A DNA stretch of 64,000 nt from Flaccisagitta enflata (taxonomy: Eukaryota > Chaetognatha > Sagittoidea > Aphragmophora): assembly GCA_965153355.1 (NCBI GenBank), contig OZ231128.1:2170001-2234000 (forward strand), in the 5' to 3' direction. The position numbers and the translations under genes are program-made. Positions 14,562-29,919 of the stretch are shown in pieces. The notes under the pieces are model-generated. The model saw only the letters and a list, made by a program, of their open reading frames with translations. It was not told the origin of the DNA and did no database searches. The number at the start of each line of letters is the position of its first letter. Positions within the stretch are counted from its first letter, which is position 1.

Positions 14562-15858
14562 ATGAGTGGCAAAGAAACCGATGCAAATAAAAGGAAAGCG
14601 GGTAACTCGTCAAAGGACGAAGATGAACCGGACTGGAGAGAAGAAATGCGCGCTGAGATAAAGTCGTGCATCGCTTCCGCGCTAAATACGAGCGTCTCCG
14701 CGGCCGTCAATACTGCGGTGGAGGCGGCTATGGCTAGGCAGCCGTTCAATCCCCCTTTGGGCCCGTCGGAGATTGATGCTGAAGACGTCGTGGATAAGGA
14801 ATCTTCCGAATCGATGGCGGACCTGATGAAGAAAATCGACGCCGGCAATCGTTCAAATAAAATAGCAATTCGCTTGGCGGCTATCTCCAAAGAGGGAAAC
14901 AAGCAGCATTTCATGGACATGATTGAGATTAAAGAGAAACTGGAATGCGCCGAAGCCGCTCTCAAGGAGAGTACTGTAGATTTATACAAAAAAAAAAAAA
15001 AAAAAAAAAAGTTTAAGCTAAAGCTAATGCGAGTTTGTACAGGTTTGTGTGAGCTCAAGTAGGAGCGCGTGATTGAACAGTCTTTTCTACTAGGATCCGC
15101 GGTATTTGGAGGACGTTGACCTTGCTCGGGAGGCCGTCGCCGACTCAATGAAACTCGTGGAAGCGCGGATGTCCATGATTGAACGCATCGACAAACATCC
15201 TCTGAGCTGGCCAGTCGCCACCGAGTATCAGAAGCTGAAACGCGCACGATCCGATGACTCGGAAGACGACAAAATTTTCGCGGCCGCGGAAAAGAAAGTG
15301 AAAGACGAACGGAAGGCCAAAAACGATGAAGCCAAATCAAAGACTCAGACGAAACAGAGAATCACGTTTCAGTCTCGTCAGTCACTCGGTGGGCCGGGTA
15401 ATGTTAAATGGTACTTGTTATAGTCCGCATCATGTTGTTTGCTTTGTTGGTTCAGGTACGCTACTACTATGAAACGAGATTCTTGATTCATGAGTAACTA
15501 CAGTTTCTAGCGAGCGAGAAATACGGAGTTTCTCATAGAGAAAGAATCGAGATACGCGTCGCGTCACTTGTAAACAAAGTTACGAACACAGGCTCATATT
15601 CATTCAGCGTACTTATGTCTAACAATAACCCACCCACCCACCCCAGGCATCTCTCAGCGGCCCTTTCCCGGTCAGGTACTCGCAACTGACCAATGCTCGT
15701 ACTGCGGACTCACCGGTCATTGGAAAAAGCAATGCTACCGCTTCAATAACGACATGCGCGGTCGGGGACAGAGGTCTCTCGGACAATCGAAATTTGCCGC
15801 CACCGGCTCCAGCAAAGACACCGCTCTTACGCAGAACGCAACAGCATACACGCAATGA
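14562..15858 (+). CDS. gag: Gag-like protein of the YR retrotransposon (spliced)
   Basis: Predicted exons 14562-14975, 15094-15397 and 15647-15858 give about 310 residues. The start is ATG 14562 (MSGKETDANKRKAG); an in-frame ATG at 14475 is possible. Exon 1 is acidic, then Ala-rich and helical. Exon 2 ends GGP, and splicing at G|GTAATG and CCCCAG restores frame to GISQRPFPGQ. Exon 3 carries a CX2CX4HX4C zinc knuckle at 15694-15735 (CSYCGLTGHWKKQC), typical of nucleic-acid-binding Gag. Intron 1 (14976-15093) holds an A21 run and a good TTTTCTACTAG acceptor; its donor T|GTAGAT is weak. Intron 2 (15398-15646) contains B1A2. The stop at 15856 overlaps pol. Confidence 0.65.
15482..15520 (+). repeat. 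Split direct repeat B1
   Basis: TTGATTCATGAGTAACTACA, then GTTTCTAGCGAGCGAGAA. It matches B2 at 19174-19211 with about two substitutions, and the latter part of B2 contains the small inverted repeat AGAAACTACGGTTTCT. It is joined without spacer to A2. Confidence 0.85.
15521..15623 (+). repeat. Split direct repeat A2
   Basis: Second copy of A1. Its position, immediately after B1, recreates the B-A junction expected of the circular transposition intermediate. Here it lies within the second gag intron. Confidence 0.9.
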
Positions 15859-17902
15859 GACAGATGTCTCTACTAAAGCCCGAGCCTCAGAGAAGGAGAG
15901 GGTGCGAACAAAATATGATGACATATTTCAAGTAAGTGACAGTTGTCACAAATTCGGCTCTTATGACATTGATAATGTCAGCGATGATTTTTCAGTGGCA
16001 GGCAGACTATCGAATCCCAAATATATCAGTTTTTTTGAAGAAATAGGTGCCTCAGAGGTGATTTTAGACACTTTGAAACACGGTCACAAGCCAATTCTAA
16101 CATCAGATGTGCCAAGTTATGAGAGAGAGAATAACAACTCATTTAAAGAACACTGCGAGTTTGGCGTAAATACCATTCTAAAGCTTATAAAAGACAAAAA
16201 AGTTGAAATTGTATCCAAAAAGCCTAAAATTGTCAATCCTCTGTCCGTTGCTGTCCAACCAACAAAATTACGGCTAATTCTGGACTGTAGTTTCCTCAAC
16301 AAATTCATAGCAGCTCCGACTTTCAAAATGGATGACCACAAAACTGCCCTCTCTTTCTTTGATCTTGACGGCTATCTCTTCTCTTTTGACATGAAAGACG
16401 GATACCATCATCTGTTAATTCACCCTGACTTTCGCGATTACCTTGGTTTCAAATTTAAGCTCAACGGACGGACCTATTATGCTCGCTATCTCGTTGCGCC
16501 CTTTGGTCTGTGCGATGTCTCATACACATTTACAAAAATTCTCCGCCCCCTTGTGGCACACTGGAGGAGGTTAGGAATCAAGATCTGTCTCTTTCTGGAT
16601 GACGGTTTTTCTTCTTCCCGGGACAAAGCAAAATCTCAAAGAGACAGTGTTCATGTCAGACAAGACTTGATGAGAGCGGGAATAGTCTGGAATGTAAAAA
16701 AGTCTAATTGGGAGCCAACTAAATCCCTCGAGTGGGTCGGCTTTTACTGGGACACAACTGACGGATCAATGAAAATCAAAGGCAGAAGAGTCGAAAAACT
16801 AAAACTTTTTCTGTCTGAGATGTCCGCACTCAAATCATGCACAGCACGCAAATTAGCAGCGCTAGTCGGTCAAATCATCTCCATGATGCCAGTAATTGGT
16901 GACGTGGCAAGGCTAAAAACAAGAAATTGTCAAATTGCCGTGGCCTTAGCAAATGACTGGGACGAGACTGTGTTACTAAACAATGGGATAAAGAGCGAGA
17001 TTCTCTTTTGGCAGCAGAATATTGACAGACTGAACATCTACTACTGTTTTCAATCGGACGGACCTGTCGTCTTTGATCTGATCGAAGGTGATGCTTCAGC
17101 GTCAGGTTGCGGTAGCATTCTAAATGACAGCATGATTGCGGCACAGTGTTTTAACGCTCTTGAAAGGGCTCAAAGCTCAGCATACAGAGAGATATCCAAT
17201 ATTCATTTTTCCCTTGTGTCATTCCTTGCCAACATAAAGGGTAGATCGGTGACAGTCAAAACTGACAGTCAAGCCGCGGCAAAGATTTGCAAAATCGGCA
17301 GCATGAATCCCCTTCTGCAGCATTTTGCTGAAAGCATATTTGAGCTGTGTTTTAAGAATAATATTAATCTCACTGTAGACTGGGTCCCACGCAATGAGAA
17401 CCAAAAGGCAGATTTGATATCCAGATTGGCTGATAGGGTTGATGTAGACGATTGGCAAATCTCGCCAGAATTTTTCAAAATTCTCAATGAGAAATGGGGC
17501 CCCTTTTCTATTGATTTATTTGCCAATTACTATAACGCAAAATGCGAAAAATTTTATTCTCTCTTTTTCTCTCCTCGAAGTCATGGGGTGGACGCATTTG
17601 CTCATAGTTGGGTTGGGGAAGTCGCCCTCATGGTTCCCCCTATCTCTCTCGTCCCACGGGCCCTGTCACAGGCCAAGCTTTGTGGAATAAATTGCACGCT
17701 GGTCATTCCCCTCTGGACCTCATCCTGTTTCTGGCCAGTCATTCTCAACGATTACACCTCATTTATCTCAGATCTCCTGAGAGTGAAAGGTTCTAAAGTT
17801 CTCCTCCATGGTAGAAATACTAATAGCATTTTTGGTTCAGGCAGCTTTCAAGGAGAAATTCTAGCAATTAATTTTGATTTCACTGGATCGACTCACAGAT
17901 AA
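15794..17902 (+). CDS. pol: Reverse transcriptase / RNase H / Dam-like polyprotein of the YR retrotransposon
   Basis: About 702 residues, open with no stop. RT spans roughly residues 130-330, with FSFDMKDGYHH near 197 and the catalytic FLDD (KICLFLDDGF) near 265. RNase H follows, with DASASG near 432, KTDSQAA near 489 and NQKADLISRL near 535. Then WGPFSIDLFANYYN near 568 matches the Dam-methyltransferase-like region of DIRS/PAT elements. There is no ATG near the 5' end, and the frame stays open back at least to about 15674, inside gag exon 3. Expression therefore probably needs a frame change from Gag (frame 1 to 2) or an alternative splice acceptor. The function is to copy the element's RNA into DNA. 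Confidence 0.9.
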   Translation: MPPPAPAKTPLLRRTQQHTRNETDVSTKARASEKERVRTKYDDIFQVSDSCHKFGSYDIDNVSDDFSVAGRLSNPKYISFFEEIGASEVILDTLKHGHKPILTSDVPSYERENNNSFKEHCEFGVNTILKLIKDKKVEIVSKKPKIVNPLSVAVQPTKLRLILDCSFLNKFIAAPTFKMDDHKTALSFFDLDGYLFSFDMKDGYHHLLIHPDFRDYLGFKFKLNGRTYYARYLVAPFGLCDVSYTFTKILRPLVAHWRRLGIKICLFLDDGFSSSRDKAKSQRDSVHVRQDLMRAGIVWNVKKSNWEPTKSLEWVGFYWDTTDGSMKIKGRRVEKLKLFLSEMSALKSCTARKLAALVGQIISMMPVIGDVARLKTRNCQIAVALANDWDETVLLNNGIKSEILFWQQNIDRLNIYYCFQSDGPVVFDLIEGDASASGCGSILNDSMIAAQCFNALERAQSSAYREISNIHFSLVSFLANIKGRSVTVKTDSQAAAKICKIGSMNPLLQHFAESIFELCFKNNINLTVDWVPRNENQKADLISRLADRVDVDDWQISPEFFKILNEKWGPFSIDLFANYYNAKCEKFYSLFFSPRSHGVDAFAHSWVGEVALMVPPISLVPRALSQAKLCGINCTLVIPLWTSSCFWPVILNDYTSFISDLLRVKGSKVLLHGRNTNSIFGSGSFQGEILAINFDFTGSTHR

Positions 17903-18879
17903 TTCGTGAGCAAGACTTTTGGAAAACGCAGCCTCAGAGTTACTCTCGCGTTATTGATGACATTTGGGAGTCGCTACAGCCTAGTACAACCGAAAAGTAT
18001 TGTATATGCATGAGAAATTTTTGCTCTTTCAGTTTAATCAATTCAGGTGAGATCACTTTGCCTATTGACACAGATAATGCATCCAAATTTCTGGTTTTCC
18101 TAAGGGAGCGCGGCTACTCAAAATTCTACATAAAGCTAGGCTTGGTCGCCCTGAAGTGGGCCAATTCATTTTTTCCCAGAGCTGAATCCCTTAATGAGCC
18201 ATTTCTTGACAGAATCATTGCCAGTGCTAATCGCAATATTATCTCGTCAAAAAACCAAAAGGTCCCTCTAACCAAGTCAATGGTAGCTTCCATTCTTAAT
18301 CTCAAGAATAATGCAAGTCTTAGCGAAGTCAGAGATTCTCTTATCCCAGCTCTGAGCTTCTCCCTCTTGCTTCGTAATGACGAATTAAGACACCTGTCAT
18401 GTGCTCACATTGAAAAAAGAGAGGAGGGGATGATTTTCCGAATTGTATCGTCAAAGACAGATGTCTTCAGAAAAGGGAAAAGTCTGTATCTGGCAGATTC
18501 TAACGACTCAAAATCTCTTGTCTCGCTCCTCCTCAAATACATGTCACTAGGGGAGATTCCCCTGGGATCAAACAATTTTCTCTTTGGTGAAATTAGGAAA
18601 AAGTCATCTAATGATAAAGAGTATGTAGACGGCACTTCTAAATTATCCTATAGCCAGTGCCTATCAATAATCAGATCCAAGGTCGCGTTATTAGGCCTAA
18701 ACTCAAACTTGTTTGGTACTCATTCTGCCAGATCGGGCGGCGCGACGACGCTTGCCACGAAGGTCACGCCATTCGAGCTGATGCTCAGTGGGCGTTGGGC
18801 AGATGCCCGTTCACTACGGAACTACGTTGAAGTTTCGGACAAAAGAAGATTTGAAATTTCTGAGAATCTTCTGAGCTAG
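17878..18879 (+). CDS. Tyrosine recombinase of the YR retrotransposon
   Basis: The first ATG is 18010, giving 289 residues, but the frame is open from 17878 and overlaps pol. The upstream residues (IIREQDFWKTQPQSYSRVID) resemble the start of the SAM-like N-terminal domain of YR enzymes, so an upstream non-AUG start, splice or -1 frameshift from pol is likely. Counting from ATG 18010, catalytic-type residues are Arg122 (SLLLRNDELRHL), His238-x-x-Arg241 (GTHSARSGG) and Tyr272 (RSLRNYVEVS), the R-HxxR-Y signature. It integrates the circular cDNA. It appears intact. Confidence 0.88.
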   Translation, partial: FHWIDSQIIREQDFWKTQPQSYSRVIDDIWESLQPSTTEKYCICMRNFCSFSLINSGEITLPIDTDNASKFLVFLRERGYSKFYIKLGLVALKWANSFFPRAESLNEPFLDRIIASANRNIISSKNQKVPLTKSMVASILNLKNNASLSEVRDSLIPALSFSLLLRNDELRHLSCAHIEKREEGMIFRIVSSKTDVFRKGKSLYLADSNDSKSLVSLLLKYMSLGEIPLGSNNFLFGEIRKKSSNDKEYVDGTSKLSYSQCLSIIRSKVALLGLNSNLFGTHSARSGGATTLATKVTPFELMLSGRWADARSLRNYVEVSDKRRFEISENLLS

Positions 18880-19173
18880 GTATCTTGAAAAGATACGCTG
18901 ATTTGAGTCTGACAATCGTTTTCGGTCACAATTGGTTCAGATACACACTTAATTTTCATTTTCCTCTCACAGTCGTGTTCATTTGTTTATGTTCCTTGGT
19001 GGATCCGAAGAGTTCTCATCTTGTCGACCTATGAAGATGTCAAGTCGGATGCTCTGTAGACCTGGTGGAGCTCTAAAGATCACCCTTTAACTAGAAAGAT
19101 ATCCTTTCCATTTTGTCATGAAAAATGAAAAATGCTCCTAACCCGTTGCGGTCATAGACACAATAAACGTACG

Positions 19174-19211
19174 CTGATTCATGAGAAACTACGGTTTCTA
19201 GCGAGCGAGAA
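19174..19211 (+). repeat. Split direct repeat B2 (right terminus)
   Basis: CTGATTCATGAGAAACTACG then GTTTCTAGCGAGCGAGAA. It ends directly against the CAGTGGGG terminus of the adjacent MITE. Confidence 0.85.
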
Positions 19212-19212
19212 A

Positions 19213-19762
19213 CAGTGGGGTTCGTGGAATAACAGCCTAAACTGGAGGAAGGTATTTAAGTGTCTTAATTTCATTTAACAAACTTGATATTTGAAATATA
19301 AGTTGTTCACTTGATGCTTTTGTCCCTGAGTTTTTTGGTTGCTATGGAAACCAAAATTATTTTTTTTAACAGTTATAACAAGTAGAATATTGATATTTTG
19401 ACAAATATTATCAGGGAACATTGCTCAAAATTAAATTTGCTACAACTTTCCCACAGTATGTCCTATAAGAATATCGCTCGTTTAGCCGTTGCTAGGGAGC
19501 ATCATTTAGCGGTTGCTAGGCGTGATGCCCCCTAGCAACGGCCAAACGAGCAATATTCTTACAGAACATACTGTGGGAAAGTTGTAGCAAATTTAATTTT
19601 GAGCAATGTTCCATGATAATATTTCTCAAAATATTGATATTTTAGGGGTTATAAATGTTTGCAAAAATAATTTTGGTTTCCATAATATAAACTTTGTCAA
19701 ATCAAATTAAGACACTTAAATACCTTCCTCCAGTTAAGGCTGTTATTCCACGAACCCCACTG
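19213..19762. mobile_element. CAGTGGGG palindromic MITE, copy 1
   Basis: Long inverted ends: CAGTGGGGTTCGTGGAATAA at the left and its near-exact complement at the right, followed by TA. The centre has conserved GAACATACTGTGGGAAAGTT and GAGCAATGTTCC blocks in opposite orientations. CAGT-starting ends with TA targets are typical of Tc1/mariner MITEs. The left TA is missing next to the MITE but is present on the far side of the retrotransposon (TTTGTA before 14381), as expected if the retrotransposon inserted exactly at the MITE edge. Confidence 0.8.
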
Positions 19763-19779
19763 TATGACAAGTGGAACAA

Positions 19780-20430
<651 letters not shown>

Positions 20431-20739
20431 CGTCGCGTGCAGGCGTGTGCGTGCGTCCGTGCGCACAGGTGTGCGTGTGCGCGCCCGGCTGAAGTTAAAA
20501 ATGCCTCAGGGTAGGTCGGCCCAATGCAATGTATTTCTACCCTACATCCTGACGTAACACCTTTCAGAAATTCTCGTTACCCCACAGAACCCGTCCTGCA
20601 CCCTCAAACCCTCATTGTTATTAAAAGCGAATCGTTTTTGTCATCTTCATTCTCGCAAGAAAAAGTGTTTCGGTTCCTCTCCTAGCCTCCTAGCCTTTTG
20701 TCATAACTTTCATAAATCTTGATGAGTGAATACACACGA

Positions 20740-20749
20740 TATATAAATA
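20740..20749 (+). promoter_or_regulatory. TATA box
   Basis: TATATAAATA about 70-80 bp upstream of the ATG at 20819, leaving room for a start site about 30 bp downstream and a 5' UTR of roughly 45-50 nt. Confidence 0.6.
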
Positions 20750-20818
20750 CATTTTCTCACATTTGCGAAGATATATTTGTCATTTTGACTCATTTGCCAT
20801 TTGCCGACACTCGTGAAA

Positions 20819-25124
<4,306 letters not shown>

Positions 25125-27080
25125 GGGGACATCACATAGACCGCGATATCTCTGAGCTGAGTGAGTGGGATAGTCATTACAGAAGGGTCAAGTATGTCTC
25201 AAAAGAAGTGAAAAAAAGGACAAGAACTGTATTTTTTAAAAGTGTTCAAATGATTTATGTCTTTTCATAGTTTTAGATGGTTTCTAAACTGCTGAATCTC
25301 ATATACGATTGAAGTCAAATTTTGAATTGTAGAGATTTTGATGTTACGGTGACTTGATGCGCAAGCAAGGAAGCAAGTGTTATGGCATCCTCGTGAACAG
25401 TTTCTTTTTTTAACTCTTTTGGTCAATCCGGTCACCTGTTGAAGTATTGATCATCGGGGAATGAAGTCTACTTAAGACGGCGAGTTTCCGTGACAAACAT
25501 TTTTTGTTTCAACGAGGATCAAAATAGAAATATGAACTTATGTGAAACTGAACAATTAAACTAAAAGAATCAGTGAAATAGGTTAGTCTTAGTATTATTT
25601 TGCACGACTCACATTCTAACCCAAAAAATCAACATAATGTAGCCAATATCAATGAAGGAAAGTTACTGCAAATTCAGCGCGACTCTGAGTGACTTGTTGT
25701 ATTATTCTTAGTTGGAAAAATCTGGATTTAAGGTTATGGATGTTATGAGCATTTTACTAAAGGAAGATCAGTTAGGCGCGAGGAATGAAGTGGCGTTCAG
25801 CACAGATATCTGGTACTCTTTCTTGTGACTTGCACATTTCATGATTAGCTGAAAATTACAGGTTTTTCTTGCTGTTGATTTGTATCTGCTGAGCTGCTTT
25901 TCGGTAAGGGTTAAGGTGGATTTTTGATAATTCTAAGGATAGCTGTGAAGGGAGCGCATTAGACAATAGCAAGACCTCCTAACTAAGGCTCTTGTCCTTT
26001 TTCTAATTTTTTGGTTTTGATGTTCAGTGCGACTCATAAAAAAGGAAACAACAATCATTCTAATTTTACATAGTTTAAATTCAACAAATCTAATTGTTAT
26101 TCATGAGCATTTTAAAGAGCTTTAAAGAATGAACAATTTGCCACCAGCCCCATCAAATTTGATCGATTCGTTTGGATTCTATGTTAAAATAAAGACAAAT
26201 GTATCAAAACATAATTAGGAAAATAATAGATTTTCTTTCATAGTATATGAAAGACAAATTTTACTAAAACTGTTGTAATTTCTAAACAAATTGAGCTAGT
26301 AACCCCAGAAACAACTAAAATGACAAATTTTTTGCAAGGCTCTTTCAATGCCATGGATTTTGACAGGATTTCACTTGATATAAACCTTATACAAATGACA
26401 AAAATAAGATTTTTTTTTATCACACAAATTTCAAAGATGATGGATCATTTACCCCTCATATACTATCCATGTTAGAATAGAAGAAAGTAAACAAAATCAG
26501 TGACCATTTGAAAGATTTTCAAAAGATCTTTCATTCTAGACCAATACCAGCCTCCTAGCTTTACTCGTTTGGAAATGACACTTGTTTGAAGTTAAATAGT
26601 TACATTTTGATGATGCACCTTTTCAAACTTGAAAATCGATCCTCTCCAGTCTTTCCTTTACTGTGTCTGAAGGAATTTAGCTAAAAATGTGAGATTGGCG
26701 GCAAATGAAAGCTTTTTTGAATATCTTTTAAGTGATCTATGATTTTAATTACTTTCTTGTACTGCAAATGATGAAAATCAAATAAAAAAGGTCTCTTTTT
26801 TATATTTTTTTGAGGATGTCACAGTTCATACACACATTCTGATACCATATCTTCTTTTTACTGTAAAACCTATAATAATTTATGAAAATTCATGGGATTT
26901 GTAACATTGGCTTTATTTGATGACACTCTTTATATTTTTCATCAAAAAAATGTTAAAAAGTCATTTTCTACATGAGAAATATCTTGTAGAACAGCTGTTT
27001 CCTTTTTTATGGTTCGCAGTGTAATTTTGTCCAAGTCATAAAGAGGGACAGATGGATGTAAAGTCAGACAGACAGAATTC
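25125..27080. other. 3' flank of the secreted-protein gene, no further gene seen
   Basis: AT-rich. The first AATAAA after the stop is near 26190, so the polyadenylation site is uncertain. The AAAGATTTTCAAAAGATCTTTC block (about 26513, spelled in two parts here) and CTTTACTCGTTTGGAAATGA near 26562 belong to the dispersed family also seen at 8690 and 9530. Confidence 0.45.
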
Positions 27081-27083
27081 AAA

Positions 27084-27322
27084 AGTCGCAAAAGCGTTAG
27101 ATTTTCAGCGGACCAGCGGTACCCAAGCCCTACCTAAGTAGGTTTTGCTTGAAGTTGAGGGAGGGATCAGGGCAGCAACATATGAGGAATTTTCTCCTCC
27201 TCCTCCTTTGGGCTGTGATTTGGGCCTCAAGACTGGATATTGGCCTCAAGGCTGAGATTTGGGCCTAGAGACTAGAATTTGAGCCTCAATGCTGAGATCC
27301 GGGCTTCAAGCCTGATAACACC
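27084..27322 (+). repeat. Foldback family F, left fragment
   Basis: It contains GTCGCAAAAGCGTTAGATT, CAGCGGTACCC and several 'GGCTGAGATTTGGGCCT' units of about 22 bp. It is cut by the 17-bp-TIR element at 27323; the array resumes at 28775. Confidence 0.6.
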
Positions 27323-28767
27323 TGTCCCACAATTATTGCCAAGGTAGTGCTATGACTGCAGATGCTTCATTATTTCTGATGAAAAACATTTTAAATCCCT
27401 ACTATTGGATGTTATTCAAGTTTTTAGTCGCGTGCACGCGACTCTACAACCCGCTTTGTCGGTCCGTCCGTCGGTCCATCCATCGGTCCGTCCGTCACAC
27501 TTTACTTTTTTATTATACTTTGAGGTATTTTTAGTCATTCTAAGTCAGTCATTCTAAGTCATTCAAAGTCATTCTAAGTCATTCTAAGTCATTCTAAGTT
27601 ATTTTAAGTCACTTAAGTCAAATAGGTCAATAGAGTCATTTCAGTCATTTTATGTCTTTTTAAGTCATTTAAAGTCGTCTTGAGTCATTTTAAGTCATCT
27701 TGAGTCAATAAAAGTCACCTTAATTTATCTATGTCCCGCACGCGACTTATAGGTGTTGGCCTTGTTCCAGTATGTTCCATATCAATTTCGATATTTTGCC
27801 CCAATTTGGTTGCTTATTTCTAACTTCATCACTTTTTGACAACTTGCTGGCAACACTAAAATATCAATTTTCTAATAACTTTGGTTTGAATTTTAGAAAC
27901 CATCCCCTCTGAGAAATTAGATAATATCCATGGGCAAAATGAAGAACTTTTCATGAGCTTTTTGGTCATAAAATCCGCATTTGATTATCTACAACCTTGG
28001 AAATAAGTATACCGACAACTTCAAATAAAGATATCTCTGCTTCTAGAAAAGCTAGAAACTTTTTTTTAAAAAGGAATTAATCTTTGTCAAATTATCTCCA
28101 AAATGAATGCAATCTGGTTCTTGTAGCTTTAACCGTTTAGAAATGGCGAGCAAAAGAATACAAACAGTGCTTTTCAAAAATGCAAAAAAAACAAGAATGA
28201 AAAAGTCAATTTTTTACTGACAGTTTCTATTAAAGATATCTTGGCTTCTAGAAAAGCTAGAAACTTTTGTAAAAAAGGCAAATTAAATTTCTGTAGCTTT
28301 ATTCGTTAAGAAGTTACAAGCAAAACAATAAACCTATATCCAGAATGAAATGTTCAGCAGTTTGTTTAAGAGATGTGAAACCAAATCATCTTTAACAAAA
28401 TAAAAAGCTGTGTAGAGTGCATGAAATATGGAAAACTTGAATCATCTGTAAGGTTTTGGTCAATTCTTGGTGAATTAATCAATGAATTGCCTAGGTATCA
28501 GTATGTTTTTTTCAAGGTTGTATCTTTATATAGATTTGGTAGACATTTGAAGACACTGAGATTTTCCTGGTAATTTTGCCATGATTTGCTTGGGCAAAGT
28601 TTTCTCTGTTTTTGATCCTATTCAATGTAGCATGAAGCAATTTAGGTGAAATTCATAACAAAAATGAAGATTTTTTACAATCTAACTAGTGGGAAAAACT
28701 GCATTTGGTTAGTTATCTCTGTTTAGATTTGATAGTCGTTTGATCTTTTTGCAATTATTGTGGGACA
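27323..28767. mobile_element. TIR element of about 1.44 kb
   Basis: Perfect 17-bp inverted ends: TGTCCCACAATTATTGC (27323-27339) and GCAATTATTGTGGGACA (28751-28767). It splits the F-family array. Inside are a nested inverted key-and-hairpin element (27421-27767) and AT-rich DNA with CTAGAAAAGCTAGAAACTTT repeats (28045 and 28248). No transposase ORF is seen. Confidence 0.6.
27421..27767 (-). mobile_element. Key-and-hairpin element with TCATTCTAAG core
   Basis: Minus strand: AACAAGGCCAACACCTATAA start, key AGTCGCGTGC (27747-27738), a long array of TGACTTAAAA-type decamers, a GGAC core, and hairpin right arm GCACGCGACT with 10/10 match, then TAAAAA at 27421. Confidence 0.75.
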
Positions 28768-28774
28768 TAATTGG

Positions 28775-28955
28775 GCCCCAGGGCTGGAATTTCAACCTCA
28801 AGGCTGAGATTTGGACCTCGAGGCTGGGATTTGGGCCTCAAGGCTGAGATTTGGGTCTCAACTCTCCAGGCTGAGATTTAGGCCTCAAGGCTGAGACTGA
28901 CGGACAGACGGACGGACAAAGCAGGGCGTACAGTCGCGAAGCACGCAACTAAAAA
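28775..28955 (+). repeat. F-family array ending in a key-and-hairpin tail
   Basis: About six GGCTGAGATTTGGGCCTCAA units, then GGACGGACGGACAAAGCAGG and a diverged hairpin AGTCGCGAAGCACGCAACT plus AAAAAG. This shows the F array acting as the core of a key-and-hairpin element. Confidence 0.6.
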
Positions 28956-29194
28956 GAGTGTATAAGAACATCAATGCTGAAAAGGAATCCAAACTTAAGA
29001 ACATAGTTATTTTAATAGCGGCCATCTCTTTTGAACGCTCTTTTGTAGTCCTTTATCCTCAAGACATAAACCCTACAGACCCAAAATCAAATGCAAAAGA
29101 TATGCCAAGCAAGTTCTTGCACAAATGCAAAATATATGCCCAGCAAGTACTTGCACAATTATTATATTTAATTTCAAAAGCCATAAGTCAAAGA

Positions 29195-29370
29195 CAGTAA
29201 TGTGGTTGAACAAACAAAAATCGCAATGAAAGTAAAGTGGTTGAACAAACAAAAATCATAATGACAGTAATGTGGGTAAACAAACAAAAATCACAATGAC
29301 AGTAATGTGGGTAAACAAACAAAAATCACAATGACAGTAATGTGGGTAAACCAACAAAAATCACATTGAA
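29195..29370 (+). repeat. 35-bp tandem repeat, five copies
   Basis: Unit GACAGTAATGTGGGTAAACA plus AACAAAAATCACAAT; the first two units are diverged. No gene is seen in the surrounding 28956-29900, which also holds a MITE-like pair of ends at 29488 and 29866. Confidence 0.8.
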
Positions 29371-29919
29371 CTCAAAGAGGCGCTAATATTTGAATGAATC
29401 ATTCTGGTGTATCCACTCCCAAGTCCCAAGTGCATTTATTTCAGAAAAAGACCGCAGGTAACAGTATATACTTCAACAATATTTCCTATACACGCTTTTC
29501 ATTTTATAAGAACATGGATTTTTAAAGTCAGCCTCAGCGTTCTTATTTTCAGCCTCTTTTTAAGGCTCAAGCGTTCTTAACATGTTCTTATTTTTGAATT
29601 AGATAATCTCTTTAATCATATATCTATATTGATATAAAAGTTTGTTTTTTAAGCAATTGTAAAAAAAAATAATTTTCATTTAATAAAAAGAAATATAAGA
29701 TTAATATTTAATGAATAATGAATTATCATTTTAGAAAGCATTATCAAATTTTACATTATCTAATTGTATTATATTCTTATCTTAAAATCTGAGGCTCAGC
29801 ATGTTTTTAAGATGTTCTTTTTCTTTGGCCAAATCTGAGGCTGATGTTCTCATGAACAGTGTTCATACCAGTAAAGGTGGCTCTAGCCAACCGGAAAAAA
29901 TTGTAAGGGCTGTTTTGTG

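Larger units (their letters stand above)
14381..19212 (+). mobile_element. PAT/DIRS-type tyrosine-recombinase retrotransposon
   Basis: A full-length element of about 4.8 kb. Order: A1 repeat (14381-14483), gag (three exons), B1 (15482-15520) joined directly to A2 (15521-15623), pol with RT, RNase H and a Dam-like region, tyrosine recombinase, and B2 (19174-19211). A1 and A2 appear identical over 103 bp; B1 and B2 differ at about two or three positions. Split direct repeats (A1...B1A2...B2) are the PAT/Ngaro arrangement, while DIRS1-type elements use inverted termini. These elements integrate as circles through the recombinase and make no target duplication. All ORFs are open and the repeats are fresh, so the copy is young. 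The unusual point is that B1A2 sits inside a gag intron. Confidence 0.85.

Noticed and set aside
14525-15340. 271-codon minus-strand frame
   Set aside because: Antisense shadow of the retrotransposon gag region.
29195-29370. CRISPR-like regular repeats
   Set aside because: Units are contiguous with no unique spacers, and the genome is animal; this is a simple tandem repeat.
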